From Triatoma infestans (lineage: Eukaryota; Arthropoda; Insecta; Hemiptera; Reduviidae), in assembly GCA_011037195.1 (NCBI GenBank), contig JAAEAF010002585.1, positions 120,951-184,950 on the forward strand: a stretch of DNA of 64,000 nt. The letters are read 5' to 3'. Both the position numbers and the translations under genes were made by a program. This document shows, in pieces, positions 1 through 10,539 of the stretch; the stretch's first letter is position 1; each line of letters starts with the position of its first letter. The notes beneath the pieces were generated by a model that worked only from the letters and a program-made list of their open reading frames with translations, did not search any database and was not told the DNA's origin.

Positions 1-102
1 ATTTCATACATCAATGTATACATACCATAGAATTTGTACTTGGTTCGGTTAGCTATACAGCATCCTATCTTAGACTGTGGGCACTTTCTTTAGCACATTC
101 AC
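1..102 (+). CDS. Vha100: V-ATPase subunit a, third-from-last coding exon (5'-partial)
   Basis: Open in frame 3 from the window edge. It ends with the first base of a Gln codon before the donor C|GTAAGA at 103. It encodes [10 protein letters not shown] and [12 protein letters not shown], transmembrane helix sequence containing the proton-transfer Arg. Confidence 0.95.
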
Positions 103-2474
103 GTAAGATTAATTACATTAATATTTTGCCACAGAATATGGGTGGGAAATCATTAACGGATGTTGTCACTCAAAAGTATATTGTCATTTCTTCGTATCCT
201 CAAATCTATAAAACCCTTTTTCTTATTTAAAAAGGCCTTCCCTCCAAATTATACCAAACTGATTAGCTAGTTTGATACTAAATATCTTTTTTGTTCCATT
301 TTATTTTGCTTACACTTTAATTGCTACATTTAATACTGCGAAATTAAAGAAATAATTCAGCGACTACCGCAACTCCGTCTGGATGGACCAGAACTTAGTA
401 TTCTTGCACTACCTAAACATTCTCGTCCCTTATACAGAACGGCATATTGTCCTGGTGTTAATGCTCTCAAGTAGCTCTCTAAAATAATGTGTAATCTACC
501 GTTATCCAATTTTAAAACTGAACACTTTACTAATGGTTTCCGATGTTGAAATCTAAACTCACATTCCATTATACGATTAGAGCCTAATTCATAAGGTTCT
601 TGATAAATCCAGTAGGGTTCATCAGTTGTCAAACTATTGCTGAATAAGGCAGGATGATTATGTCCCATTGCTACCCAGATATCCTGACCACTGGATTTCT
701 GTGCTATATAATATGGCTCTTTTGCTCCTCCTAAATTACATCGCTGTCCTATTGTCCAAGTGTGTTTACCCAAATGTGATCCCACAACTTTGCCTGTATC
801 CACGTCTAACAAATTTCCACTTTGAGGTTTGATATATTCTCCTATAAAACTCTGAAAGTTACGATTCCCAATAAAACACATTCCCATTGATTCTTTTTTA
901 TTTGCAATTTTTTCTAATTTATTTTCGAGTGCTATATCTTTTACTTTAAGTTTTGTTAAAAGCCCAAGGGGAAATATAGTTTTTCTAAGTGCATCCTGAG
1001 GTATCTGGCTTAAAAAAAAAGTCTGATCTTTATTCTGGTCTAAAGCTTTAAACAACTTAACCCCTAATTCGGTACACTTTTCAAACTTTTCTCCATATGA
1101 AGACTGAGCATAATGTCCAGTTGCTATGGCATCACATCCCAAATGTTTGATGGCGTAATCAAGAAAATAATTAAATTTAATTTTCTTGTTACACAAAATG
1201 TCTGGATTAGGAGTTAATCCCATTTCATAATCTTGAAGTAGTTCATTGAACACATCATTCCAGTAATGTTTTACAAAGTTTACTTCCTTAAAGGTTATGC
1301 CTAATTTATCACAAATGTATATCGCATCTACTAAATCTTTGTGAACGCTACAAATACCTGTTTCATCAACTAAATCCCAATTTTTCATAAAAACTCCAAC
1401 AATTTCAAATCCATTACGCTTTAATGAAAGCGCAGCTATCGCACTATCCACTCCTCCTGAAATACCAACAGCGATTTTTTTTATATTCTTTAATACTTTC
1501 ATATTACACATTAAACTGTCTTTATTTTCTATTAAACCCTAGTCTTCATTTCTCTTAGTCTTGAACTGAATGTTATTAATCATGGAAGAAGTAGGTAACA
1601 AGTTGTTTATAAAAAGGAATATAAGCAATCTGAAAGGTTACAAATATTTCTTTATAAGTAAAAGGGTGTAAATTAACTGCTGAAAGTTCGCTTTCATTTT
1701 TTAATGCTGTAATTTCTAATTGTCAGGGAGATAAAAAAATGGAATTTCGGTGGTAGAAATACTTCACTATAAAAAAAAAAATCATTTGAGTATCTTAATT
1801 CAATTAAAGTTTTAGTAATGCGAGATGCGCGAATTATTTTTATCATGACAGAAATATGACTCAGATATATATATAACATCTAATAATAAATATACCAAAG
1901 GAAGAAATATGTGGTTCTCAATGCTATATTTACTAAAGTATCTTCATTCGAAGATACTTTATCGAATAACTTTAAGAACATAATCTAGTGTAACCTAGAT
2001 AAATCAAGAATCCCTATCTTATTCATGCTATAATTGAGAGATAATAAATTTACACTCCGGATGAAACCAACATTTCGAATAGTAATAAGACATTTCACTA
2101 ACCCATCTTGTAATGAAGCAATGTAACATTAATTTTAGAGTTGTCCGAAGTTCTGTGGGAAAGAGTGTTTTTGTCTGGAATGCAGCCTGGCCTGGGAGAT
2201 TATGCATTTCCATTTTGCTATGCAGTATTCCTAGCATGGGCTAGCCTCAGTGTGGCCATTCTTGTAATTATGGAAGGTTTATCGGCTTTTCTCCATGCTC
2301 TCCGATTGCATTGGTCAGTTATAAATTTCATAGAAAATAAAAATTAAATGACAATGCATATTTGTAATAGAAAACTGTTACAGGATGGAATTCCAAAGTA
2401 AATTTTATACAGGAAGTGGATATATTTACTCCGCCTTTTCATTCAAAAATATTCGGCGTGTAGTTAACAAATGA
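1..2474 (+). CDS. Vha100: V-type proton ATPase subunit a, C-terminal part (3 exons, 5' end outside window)
   Basis: Membrane subunit a of the V-ATPase V0 sector, which forms the two proton half-channels next to the c-ring in endomembranes. I assembled join(1..102, 2139..2313, 2384..2474) by reading splice sites; both introns begin GT and end AG and the frame is kept. Exon 1 reads FIHQ...[10 protein letters not shown] then [11 protein letters not shown], the family's most conserved block; its Arg (codon 72-74) matches the Arg essential for proton transfer in yeast Vph1. Exon 2 continues LSEVLW, then a transmembrane stretch and [15 protein letters not shown]. Exon 3 gives [13 protein letters not shown] and ends at TGA 2472-2474. 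The Gln and Trp codons are split across the junctions, as expected. Introns are 2036 and 70 bp; the first contains TRMU on the other strand. The C-terminus is ordinary in length. Which paralogue of subunit a this is cannot be decided. Confidence 0.95.
300..305 (-). terminator. Putative poly(A) signal of TRMU
   Basis: TTTATT on + (AATAAA on -), about 52 bases past the TRMU stop codon. It is the first canonical signal downstream. AT-rich DNA makes chance matches common. Confidence 0.45.
357..1511 (-). CDS. TRMU: Mitochondrial tRNA-specific 2-thiouridylase (MnmA/MTU1 family)
   Basis: Transfers sulfur to C2 of the wobble uridine of mitochondrial tRNA-Lys, -Glu and -Gln, using ATP to adenylate U34. 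The 384-residue protein is full length for the family (E. coli about 370, human 421). The PP-loop SGGVDS is at residues 18-23, the nucleophile Cys107 lies in [17 protein letters not shown] is at 131-135, and the persulfide-type Cys212 lies in [11 protein letters not shown]. The C-terminal half has the usual beta-barrel with TWTIGQR and [10 protein letters not shown]. Start: ATG 1509-1511; a second Met three codons later is equally possible. No clear N-terminal targeting peptide is seen. The gene is a single uninterrupted exon, antisense inside the 2036-bp intron of the V-ATPase a gene. Intact active sites argue that it is functional; lack of introns suggests a retrocopy or intron loss. Confidence 0.96.
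   Translation of the reverse strand: MCNMKVLKNIKKIAVGISGGVDSAIAALSLKRNGFEIVGVFMKNWDLVDETGICSVHKDLVDAIYICDKLGITFKEVNFVKHYWNDVFNELLQDYEMGLTPNPDILCNKKIKFNYFLDYAIKHLGCDAIATGHYAQSSYGEKFEKCTELGVKLFKALDQNKDQTFFLSQIPQDALRKTIFPLGLLTKLKVKDIALENKLEKIANKKESMGMCFIGNRNFQSFIGEYIKPQSGNLLDVDTGKVVGSHLGKHTWTIGQRCNLGGAKEPYYIAQKSSGQDIWVAMGHNHPALFSNSLTTDEPYWIYQEPYELGSNRIMECEFRFQHRKPLVKCSVLKLDNGRLHIILESYLRALTPGQYAVLYKGRECLGSARILSSGPSRRSCGSR
2139..2313 (+). CDS. Vha100: V-ATPase subunit a, penultimate coding exon
   Basis: Acceptor TTTTAG ends at 2138. The exon starts with AG, completing the Gln codon begun at 102, and continues LSEVLW. The final helix region reads [14 protein letters not shown] followed by LHALRLHW. 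The donor TG|GTCAGT at 2314 splits the Trp codon. Without splicing the frame would run into a non-conserved tail and stop at 2347. Confidence 0.95.
2384..2474 (+). CDS. Vha100: V-ATPase subunit a, last coding exon
   Basis: Acceptor TGTTACAG ends at 2383. The first G completes the Trp codon, then [13 protein letters not shown] (family consensus VEFQNKFYxGxGY) and [10 protein letters not shown] to TGA at 2472-2474. ATTAAA at 2603-2608 is a possible poly(A) signal. Confidence 0.92.
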
Positions 2475-2678
2475 TTATTTTAAAAATTTTATTGGCTAGA
2501 ATATTTTTTTTATCTGCAGGTTTGTATTAATATTTTTTGAAATTAGAAGAGAGTATAGTAACTAAGTTTTAAATTACTTTCATTACATTTCAGGAGTGAG
2601 AAATTAAACAATGAATATAGTTTTATTACTCTAAATTGTTAATGGATTTCAAGTTAAAAAAGAGTCAAAATTCATATT

Positions 2679-2684
2679 TTTATT
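2679..2684 (-). terminator. Putative poly(A) signal of GPKOW
   Basis: TTTATT on + (AATAAA on -), about 220 bases past the GPKOW stop codon, within the 428-bp convergent spacer shared with the V-ATPase gene. Confidence 0.35.
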
Positions 2685-2902
2685 AATTAATTTTTTAAGT
2701 AACATTTCTGTGTATATATAATATTTACAAGCTTTCCGTGATTTGTATTGATTTCAGTAATGTTTATGACATGTAGAATCCAAAATAATTAAAAAAGTTA
2801 ATTTTACAAAGTGATATTAAAAAGGTACAACTTAAATATTTATCACATTGTTAAAATTTCCTATGTACAAATTAAGTAAACACACTAACTATTAGAAAGT
2901 GC

Positions 2903-4375
2903 TTATCTTTTATAATACTTTTTTGAATGACTTTTTCTGTAATAATCTGAGCTAGTGCTAGAGTCAGAACTTTTTGAGCGTTTTCCTTTACTGCTTTTTC
3001 TTATATGTTTTGCATAATCTTTTTTTTTGGGGTCAGATGAAGAGGAGCTTTCATACTTGTTTCGTCTGCTTGATTTTCTGTTTCTTCTACTGCTTTCAGA
3101 AGATGTAAAACCATAACTCTTTTTATAAAATTTACTTTCTTTGTAATTATCTCTACGTCTAGACTTAGAATATTTTTTGTGTTCCTGGGATCTTACTTGC
3201 TTATAACTGGAGCTAGAAGCTGAACTACTTGAGCTATTCCTTGTAGCATTTTTTCTTCTCTTTTTAATAAATTTTTTATCTTCCATATCATCAAAGTCAC
3301 TAGATTTACAAACATCTTTTCTCGGCTTTTTAGTTTCCAATTGTTCTTTGCCATTAACTTCATTTATTAGATTTTCTCGTTCTCTTGAATTTCTGTTATA
3401 ATTTGAACTATTCATTGCTGAAGACTCTTGATCATTTAAGGAATGTGACTTCGAAGTAGTTTTCTTTATGACACTTGATTTTTCATGACTATAATCAGGT
3501 CGATTAAGCTTTTCTGTTCTTAAAGTCTGGACACTTTCTATTTCAACATTTTTATTATATTCATAAGTGGAAACCAATTGCACCATAATCTCATTTAAAG
3601 ATACTATTACACTGCTTTCTGCAATTCTTATCATCAGTCTTCCTGGCAATTCATCAAATCCTTCAATTTTACCATATAAATTATTATAAGGACCACTTAC
3701 AATTTTAACAGTTGCACCTTTTTTCATGATAAGTACTTCCCCATTGGAAGCAACACTTTTAGAGTTAGGTACTTTATCTGCACCTAAACCCATTCCTTTA
3801 GGTCTTAAAGTAGGCGCTAACGGTGTTACTATTTTTTCATTTAACCCAATTCCTTTTTTAGGGTTCCATCCCATTCCTCTCAACATAGCAAGGCCAAAAT
3901 CTGCAATAGGCATATTTTCATAATCTTCTAAAGAAGACTCTTTATCTTGTATTGTTACCTTAGTGGTAAGCGGAAGTGTGGGATTACATTCTTCTTTTTT
4001 ATTGTCATTACTTTGTTTTAAATCCTCCAAAATTTCCCTAGCAGCCAGTTCATCCAGTGTTAAAGATTTTTGTGCTACATCACCATCTTCTTTTGAAGTT
4101 ACATTATCTTGACCATCTTGCTCACTTCTTTTTTGTGCCCTTAATTTGACTGCTTCTCTTATATTTTCTTTCAAGAAATTTCCATTGCGCATTGGAATAA
4201 TAGGCGCTTCTTTTTCTTTTTCTTCGCCACCAAGTACCTTAATTGATTTTTCTTCTAAACATTCAATAAACTGTATATCATTTTTAATTTCCTTTTCTTT
4301 TTTAATTAGAATTAAATTGCTTTTTTTGCTCACCTTACTAAATCCAAAAGATATCTTTTTTGGTTCCTCTGCCAT
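2903..4375 (-). CDS. GPKOW: G-patch domain and KOW motif-containing protein (Spp2/MOS2 family)
   Basis: Nuclear splicing factor. In this family the G-patch binds and activates the DEAH helicase DHX16/Prp2 in the spliceosome. The 490-residue ORF begins MAEEPKKISFGFSK, the typical conserved N-terminus. The G-patch core lies at about 150-205 (DFGLAMLRGMGWNPKKGIG ... RPKGMGLGAD) and a KOW motif at about 217-246 (KGATVKIVSGPYNNLYGKIE). After residue 300 the protein is low complexity, rich in Ser, Arg, Lys and Tyr (SSSSS runs, RS/KS dipeptides), and ends YYRKSHSKKYYKR. The second KOW motif present near the C-terminus of human GPKOW is not visible. Single exon, tail-to-tail with the V-ATPase gene. 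The reading frame is intact, so it is probably functional. Confidence 0.93.
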   Translation of the reverse strand: MAEEPKKISFGFSKVSKKSNLILIKKEKEIKNDIQFIECLEEKSIKVLGGEEKEKEAPIIPMRNGNFLKENIREAVKLRAQKRSEQDGQDNVTSKEDGDVAQKSLTLDELAAREILEDLKQSNDNKKEECNPTLPLTTKVTIQDKESSLEDYENMPIADFGLAMLRGMGWNPKKGIGLNEKIVTPLAPTLRPKGMGLGADKVPNSKSVASNGEVLIMKKGATVKIVSGPYNNLYGKIEGFDELPGRLMIRIAESSVIVSLNEIMVQLVSTYEYNKNVEIESVQTLRTEKLNRPDYSHEKSSVIKKTTSKSHSLNDQESSAMNSSNYNRNSRERENLINEVNGKEQLETKKPRKDVCKSSDFDDMEDKKFIKKRRKNATRNSSSSSASSSSYKQVRSQEHKKYSKSRRRDNYKESKFYKKSYGFTSSESSRRNRKSSRRNKYESSSSSDPKKKDYAKHIRKSSKGKRSKSSDSSTSSDYYRKSHSKKYYKR

Positions 4376-6700
4376 TTTTCACTTATATATTTACTATTAA
4401 ATAAAATAACTAATACACTAACTTTCTTTAACTGCTCAAATATAACCAGCCTGAAGTATATATTAGTCCCAAACATTGCTAGCACTGCCTCCGAATAATA
4501 CTAAACTATCTATACATTCAATTTTTTTTTAAATAGAATAATGGTTATAAAAAATATTCACTATCAAAATATAAACTTTTTTTTATTTAATACTTGATAA
4601 TAGAAAATTAATTTCAAATAATTGAATATTTCCCCATTATAGGGAATTTTGTTTTTATTCCCTCGCTGGTATCACTGAGCTGGTGTATTTGACAGTAGCA
4701 GTTGCTGGGATAGAACCGTGAGTGACGGTTAACTTGATTGAGCGAAAAAAAATTTGTACAGCACTTTGTTTTCTATTAGGAAAAATATATTACAACGGAA
4801 ATATATATTGACTTTTTTTTTACGGGAATGAAAAAAATGATAATTTATTGTAATTTAAGATTATTGTATTTCCCTATTTTTATTGGCAAATTAAACAATG
4901 CGTTAAAAAACAATGTTTTGGGTAAATAAATTCAGGTAATGTGAATATAATGCAGTGATGAGGCTTTAAGCCTTTTAATATTTATTGCAAATCTAGTGCA
5001 GTGTCTGTGGTACAAATGATTCGATTACCGCTAATTACAAATTTTGATCCTGGACTTTAATATACCAGGATTTACGTAAGGTGAGTTTGTGATGAACTGT
5101 TGCACATTTTTTTGTTTCTTTAATATCTGCTGTATTTTTTTAAATCATAATTATTTTTTTTAATTTTTCATTTGCTCGTAGCTAATATTGTACGTTATTT
5201 TATTATTTTTTTTATCTTTTATATTATTACTGGTATAGTTATAGGTGAATGCTGTTTTTTATTTTAAATGTATTTTTGTATATTGCTTTTTATTTGTTAT
5301 TGTTTTACTTCTGTTTACGTATTTTTTTTTTTGCAGTTACCGGTTATAAACCGGGTTTTAGTAACATAATTTTTGTTTGTATATTATTTTAAGTGTTGGT
5401 AACTGATTTTATCTTCGCCTAAATAATAATAGTATTCCATCTTTTATGGTTGAATTATGTATATATATATAAATAAGTGATTAATTTTTAAGAAATAAAA
5501 ATCCATTGATTTAATACAAAATCACCTAAGTATTTAATTAATAAATGAAAACATTAACTGGATTATTAACAAAAATTAAATACAAGGTTTTACTAATGAA
5601 AGTTTTGATTCCCGCGCTAGTTCAGCATTGGTCAATGACCTCTTTATTATTATACCATTTTCCTCTTCTTTATCCTCATCCTGTGCATCTCCTGTTGGCC
5701 ATTAGGCTGTTATGTGGATTTCCTTTTCAAAATTTTACAGCCAATTTTGTTTTTTGTTCTAAGTTAAGTTTATTTACTTTATTTTTCGTAATTATGTGAT
5801 AAAAAAAAAATGTAAAATGCTTCGTTAAAGAAAATACTATCTGAAAAAATAAAACTAATTACTGGTGTAAATAAAACTTTTTTGTGTTTTATTTTGTGTG
5901 CATTGCTTGCAGTGGAAACTTCTGAACTGAGATTTAAATGCAGTGTTGTTTATCTTTTGATCTTTAAAGTATCGTTAAAGAATACTACTAATTTACTGCC
6001 AGACTTTTGAAGTGACAGAAGAAGGTAGCTCTTTATTGTTGTACAATTAAACTATTACAGTTTAATTTAAAAGACCTTTTTGCTCTCTGTTGATTAAATT
6101 GAGTTTAGGTGGATGAGTTTTAATGCTTTTCACAAGAGAATTAAAGTTATTGTTAATTAGAAATCAGCTATTTTTCTTTATTTTTTTTTTACATCGAACT
6201 CTGACCGAAATCCAGGCCGTATAATATGTACATATGTATTCGTAAATTGTATTTATTTATTTAAAGTATTATTGTTATTATTAGAAATCAACTCTTCCTT
6301 TATCAAGCTCTAGTCAGATTAAAAACTGTTGATTTACAATTTTGCTCATTATTATTATTCCCAATGTTTTTAGTGTAATGAGAGTCATACAGATTTTTCA
6401 GTTAACTTAAAAATGCATAGAACAATATTGAAATGTTGGAACTTGGACAAGCAATGTGTAAGGAAGTGTTTGCTGTTAGTGATATTGTGATAAAATTAGC
6501 AAGTATAAGAGAAGTGAATTTCGGCGTCTAGGGATGTAGTATCGCGATAACTCTGTATCTGATTTTTAGTGATAACCGCACGTTCCTAAAAAATTTTATT
6601 GACCAGGTTACTGCAATTCATGCCATAGATTTCGGATATCGCAACAAAAAGTAGCAAGAACCATTGCACTTGTAAACCCAAAATAAAACATTTTAAAATA
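4376..6700. other. Non-coding AT-rich stretch upstream of GPKOW
   Basis: No credible coding region. It holds the 5' flank and presumed promoter of GPKOW. A near-consensus splice donor AAG|GTGAGT on + at 5080/5081 could end a non-coding first exon of a divergent transcript, but no following coding exon was identified. Confidence 0.5.
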
Positions 6701-6889
6701 CTAGATTTTTGTTTTCTTAATGAATACCGATATTAGAAATTAAGAGAGAGAGTGTGTGTAAGTGAGACTTAGAGAGAAACAAGTTTAAAATCCCAGGAAG
6801 CAGCTTAACCTTAATTTTTCAATTTAAGGATCATGGCGGGATCCTACACAGAGGATACCCTGCGTGCTTAAACTATTTTTTAGCCATTG

Positions 6890-7150
6890 GTGTATTTATA
6901 TGAGGGCAAAAACAAAAACAGCAGGAAGTTCAAACTTGATTTCCGTTCAAGTATCACTTCGCATCTGATACGATATTTTTGATCGAAATTCACTTACGTT
7001 AGTCTGATTTTACCGAGTATTTTTAATTTTTTTTTTTTTTTTTTAATAGCTTTATCGCGACTTTCTTGTAACAACTCCATCGATTTTCTTTCTTAACTTC
7101 GAATACTACCGAACATTTATGTAAATGCCTATCACTTTTATAAGAAACAT
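6890..7150 (+). repeat. Diverged CCGGAAGT-family repeat copy
   Basis: Contains the family's characteristic phrases in order: GGAAGTTCAAACTTG, a 'xxTATCACTTCGCATCTGA' block and ATCGATTTTCTTTCTTAA, as in the fuller copies at 17311 and 48252. Heavily diverged, so the edges are uncertain. Confidence 0.4.
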
Positions 7151-7789
7151 TTTTTAATGAAATTTGATTTTCCGAGTGCTTTTGTGAGATGCAGGTTAAG
7201 CTTTTTTTCCATGCAGTATTAAGTACATTAAATACATTACTTAGGATGTGCAAGCCCCGCATTGCGGTGGGGGGCTTGCAGTTGTCGATACATCACTTTT
7301 AAAATGTTATATATTGTAAATTAACTACTAATTAATTTTTGTTTTTGTTAAATACAAAGTTGATTGCATTTTTACCTTAATAAGATCTTTAAACTGGATG
7401 TTTGTATTTTTCGATTATCTTATGTATATTAAAACAACTTAATCCTGATAAGTTCTTCTGTTCTACTCTTATTGCTATTGTAGATCACAGATTGTAAGGT
7501 AACAGCATAACATTATAAATGTTCATGTTTAAAATATTGCAAATTTTTTATAAGATATTACAGTTGAGAATTTGTATAGGTTATTTTAAAAACTTAAATA
7601 TTAAACTCCTTGATCATTTTAGTTTCTTTTACAGATTTTTAAAATATGGATGTGCGTGGCAATTTGGGCTTTTTAATTAATAATTAAAAAAAATTAATCT
7701 TTCAGTTTATATTGTTATTAGCGTTGGTCGTATGTTTCAATAACTGTTTCAAATAATATTTGATGTTCTTTTCGACCGCTGTATTTGAT

Positions 7790-8330
7790 ATTGTAAAATG
7801 GATATTGAGATTCAGTCAGAAAAATAACTTTTTCAATAAAACGTCACTTCCGGTTGTTGGATTTTAACTGAAACCTCCGTATCGGATGCAGTGGTGGTAT
7901 CTGAATGGAATATAAAGTTTGAGCTTCCTTTCTCGTATTCGAGTACCCACATCAACAAGTATATATCAGGTGAAAACCCAATTTCGAAATTTAACACTAC
8001 TAGCGTATTACTACTTCTTACTTATCTTTATTCATCTGTCCGACATTAGTCTGTTACGCGCTTTTACTTTATTGAGTATAGCGTTCCTTTTTGGGCAGGT
8101 ATGAACGCGAGCTCGGGGAACTGTCGTGTTTGGGGTAAAAAAAACTTACAGAGTAAGAGAAAGTAATAGCAGCGGACTCAATGCTATCGCATAGGTTTCG
8201 GTGAGAATATAGGTTACTGTATGTTTTTTGTTCAGTCTTTCGCACATTTTTAGGCAAATGGCTGAACGATTTTCTTTAAATATGAAATTGTACTCCTAAA
8301 AAAATTTTCTTTACATGTTTTTCCTGAAAA
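7790..8330 (+). repeat. Diverged CCGGAAGT-family repeat copy
   Basis: ACTTCCGGTTGTTGGATTTT and GTATCGGATGCAGTGGTGGTATCTGAATGG resemble 26640-26700, and ACGATTTTCTTTAAATATG resembles the internal unit of the family. Weak similarity; edges are approximate. Confidence 0.3.
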
Positions 8331-8589
8331 ATTGATTATTAAGAGCTATGCGGAATCTGTGAAATTTGACTGCAATTTTGGCAATTCACGCTCCCTTATA
8401 CTTGTACTAAACAACTTTGGTATAGTATAGTATAAAAATATTATACTTTTTATCATTCCCATAGGTTGCATCATTAATTGCATCCCAATGATATTATATT
8501 TCTTCCAATCCCCAGGCTAGCACTATGTACTGCGCATCTGAGTAAACCCTATGCAATTCCTGGCTGGACATGACTACCAGTTAATTATT

Positions 8590-9370
8590 TTGTTATTATT
8601 ATTCTTTCCTACTTTGGGAGATGAACCGTAGAGGATTTTACTTGCAGATTACTCTGATGATGGGGTAATCTTAATCACAGGGAGGCATCTGAGTGTGGTG
8701 TGTGACTTATGCAGTCGGCATTTTCTTACGTGGAGCAGTGGTGTAGGAACTATGGCCTGCCTGTCAACCTGGACAAAAGCTCTTTAGTTCTATTTACTAG
8801 GAAGAGGAAACTGGAAGGGCTCAGGAGACCTAGGCTCTTCGGTAAGGAACTGCAAATTTGCAGCGAGGTTAAATACTTGGGGGTCCTCATCAACAATAAG
8901 TTGAATTGGCGGGCTCACATTGAGCAGGTTTGTGAGAACGGGCAGAAGGTTTTCTGGCAGTGTAGGAGATTAGCGGGCAAGACCTGGGGAATAATCCTCG
9001 AGGTATCTACTGGATTTACGAGAAGTTGGTGAAGCCATGGATACTTTATGCCGCAGTGGCACGGTGGTCTGGCTCCTTGGTGGGGAGGAATAGCAAGAAG
9101 CTGCAAGTAGTGCAGCGCACGGCCTGTCTGGCTATTACTGGCGCGATGAGAACGACACCGACGGTGGCACTGGAGATGTTGCTGGGGCTAACCCCTCTTC
9201 AGTATGTGGCAGTGAGTGAGGCGATGAAGGGATACCTCAGAATGAGGTGTAAGGGAGAATGGGTGAGAACCTTTCAGGGGGATCACACTAGGATCGAGGA
9301 TGAGATTTGGCGAGTGAACCGATTTCTGCTATCTAAACTCGATGCGACGAGCAAGAAATGGGGTTTTTAG
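8590..9370 (+). pseudogene. LINE reverse transcriptase fragment (I/LOA-like), broken
   Basis: Second half of a non-LTR retrotransposon RT. Reading across frames gives DYSDDGVILITG near 8645 (active site YADD altered to YSDD), then CRNYGLPVNLDKSSLVLF, KYLGVLINNKLNW and, after a frameshift near 9030, KPWILYAAVARW and LEMLLGLTPLQYV. The order matches the palm-to-thumb region of jockey/I-type RTs. The 5' part (endonuclease and RT motifs before YADD) is missing. Continues into an RNase H domain just downstream, so both belong to one 5'-truncated copy. Its GC content is visibly higher than the surrounding AT-rich DNA. Confidence 0.85.
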
Positions 9371-9394
9371 AGGGATTATGAGATCAGTATTGGA

Positions 9395-10255
9395 AGTATA
9401 GGGGATGACAACCTCACGAGGCCAACGGAGCCGGGAAACGGCATTATTCACTATTATTCAGATGGCTCTAGGCAGGAGGGGACTGGCCTGTCAGGAGCGG
9501 GAGCATGGTTGCAGGAGTTGGATAGAGGGAGTTTGGTGGCCTTGGGTGGTTTGGCCACTGTCTTCCAGTCCGAAGTGGTGGGCATTATTGAATGCTGCCG
9601 CCTTGTGGGGGAGTGGCAGGGAGAGATCAAAGAGGTGCGGATTTTCTCTGATAGTCAGGCCGCACTAAGGGCTTTGAGTAAGCCATGGTGGAGTTCGAAA
9701 CTAGTGGGAGAATGTAGGAGAAGGCTTAATGCTTTGGCTCGGAGGGGTAAGGTGCGTCTCTATTGGATACCCGGACATGCGGGAATAGTGGGCAATGAGA
9801 GGGCGGATCAGTTGGCTAGGGAGGGATCATCATTACCATTTTGCGGTCCTGAACCAGCCCTTACCGTCACAAAGAAGTTTCGTGACAAACAGATTAGACT
9901 CTGGGAGATGAGAGTCTTGGAGAAATGCTGGGGGGACACGCAGGAGTGCCTTCAAGCTAAAAGATTTATAAAAGTAAATAAGCAGGGAATTTCGGAGTAT
10001 CTTCTGTCCCTCAGTAGGACAGGTCTGAGGACCTTGGTGGGGGTAGTGACTGGACGACACACTTGGGTGTCTAGTCACTTGTTTAACATAGGGAGGACGT
10101 CTAGTCCCATTTGTCAGAATTGCGATGACGGAGTCAGGGAAACGGTGTATCACTATTTATGTCAGTGTCCCCGTTTCGCTGGTACTAGGTTTCGCGTATT
10201 TGGGAGGGCACCACTGTCGCAGGATTGCCTGGGCGTGTTGCGTGTTGGAGTTTAA
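9395..10255 (+). pseudogene. LINE RNase H domain and C-terminal zinc knuckle
   Basis: The frame is open from about 9395. It starts YYSDGSRQEGTG with the first catalytic Asp at 9461-9463. In the 248-residue stretch from 9509 the others are Glu22 (FQSEVVGI), Asp48 (IFSDSQAALRAL), His90 (WIPGHAGIVGNERAD) and Asp100, a complete D-E-D-H-D set. A C-terminal knuckle CQNC...H-x4-C follows (about 10110-10170). RNase H after RT is typical of I, LOA and related LINE clades and absent from most jockey/R1 members. The domain itself is intact, but its RT partner is frameshifted and truncated. Confidence 0.85.
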
Positions 10256-10404
10256 GGATATCTTGGGATATTGTAGACTGACCGGTAAGCTACCGGGGGA
10301 GATTAATTAAGGGAATATGGGGGGCATCGGGGGGATAAAAGCCACACAGGAGGCTTAGGTCCCACGCCATTAGGCACCCGGCGCAATAATATAATTCTTT
10401 TCTA

Positions 10405-10525
10405 GGAATGAAACCGTCACAAAGACTTTGGGAGATGAGAGTCTTGGAGAAATGCTGGGGGGACACGCAGGGGTGCCTCCAAGATAAAAGATTTATAAAA
10501 GCAAGTAAGCAGGGAATTTTGGACT
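10405..10525 (+). repeat. Second fragment of the same LINE
   Basis: Near-identical to 9865-9995: GGGAGATGAGAGTCTTGGAG, AATGCTGGGGGGACACGCAG and AAGATTTATAAAAG recur. It lies 150 bp past the end of the first copy, so this is an internal rearrangement or a second insertion. Confidence 0.8.
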
Positions 10526-10539
10526 CCTCTGGGTCCAAT

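Noticed and set aside
2028..2237. 69-codon minus-strand open frame
   Set aside because: Antisense shadow of the V-ATPase exon at 2139-2313; that exon has clear family similarity.
5545..5799. 84-codon open frame
   Set aside because: Biased composition, no motif and no neighbouring exon.
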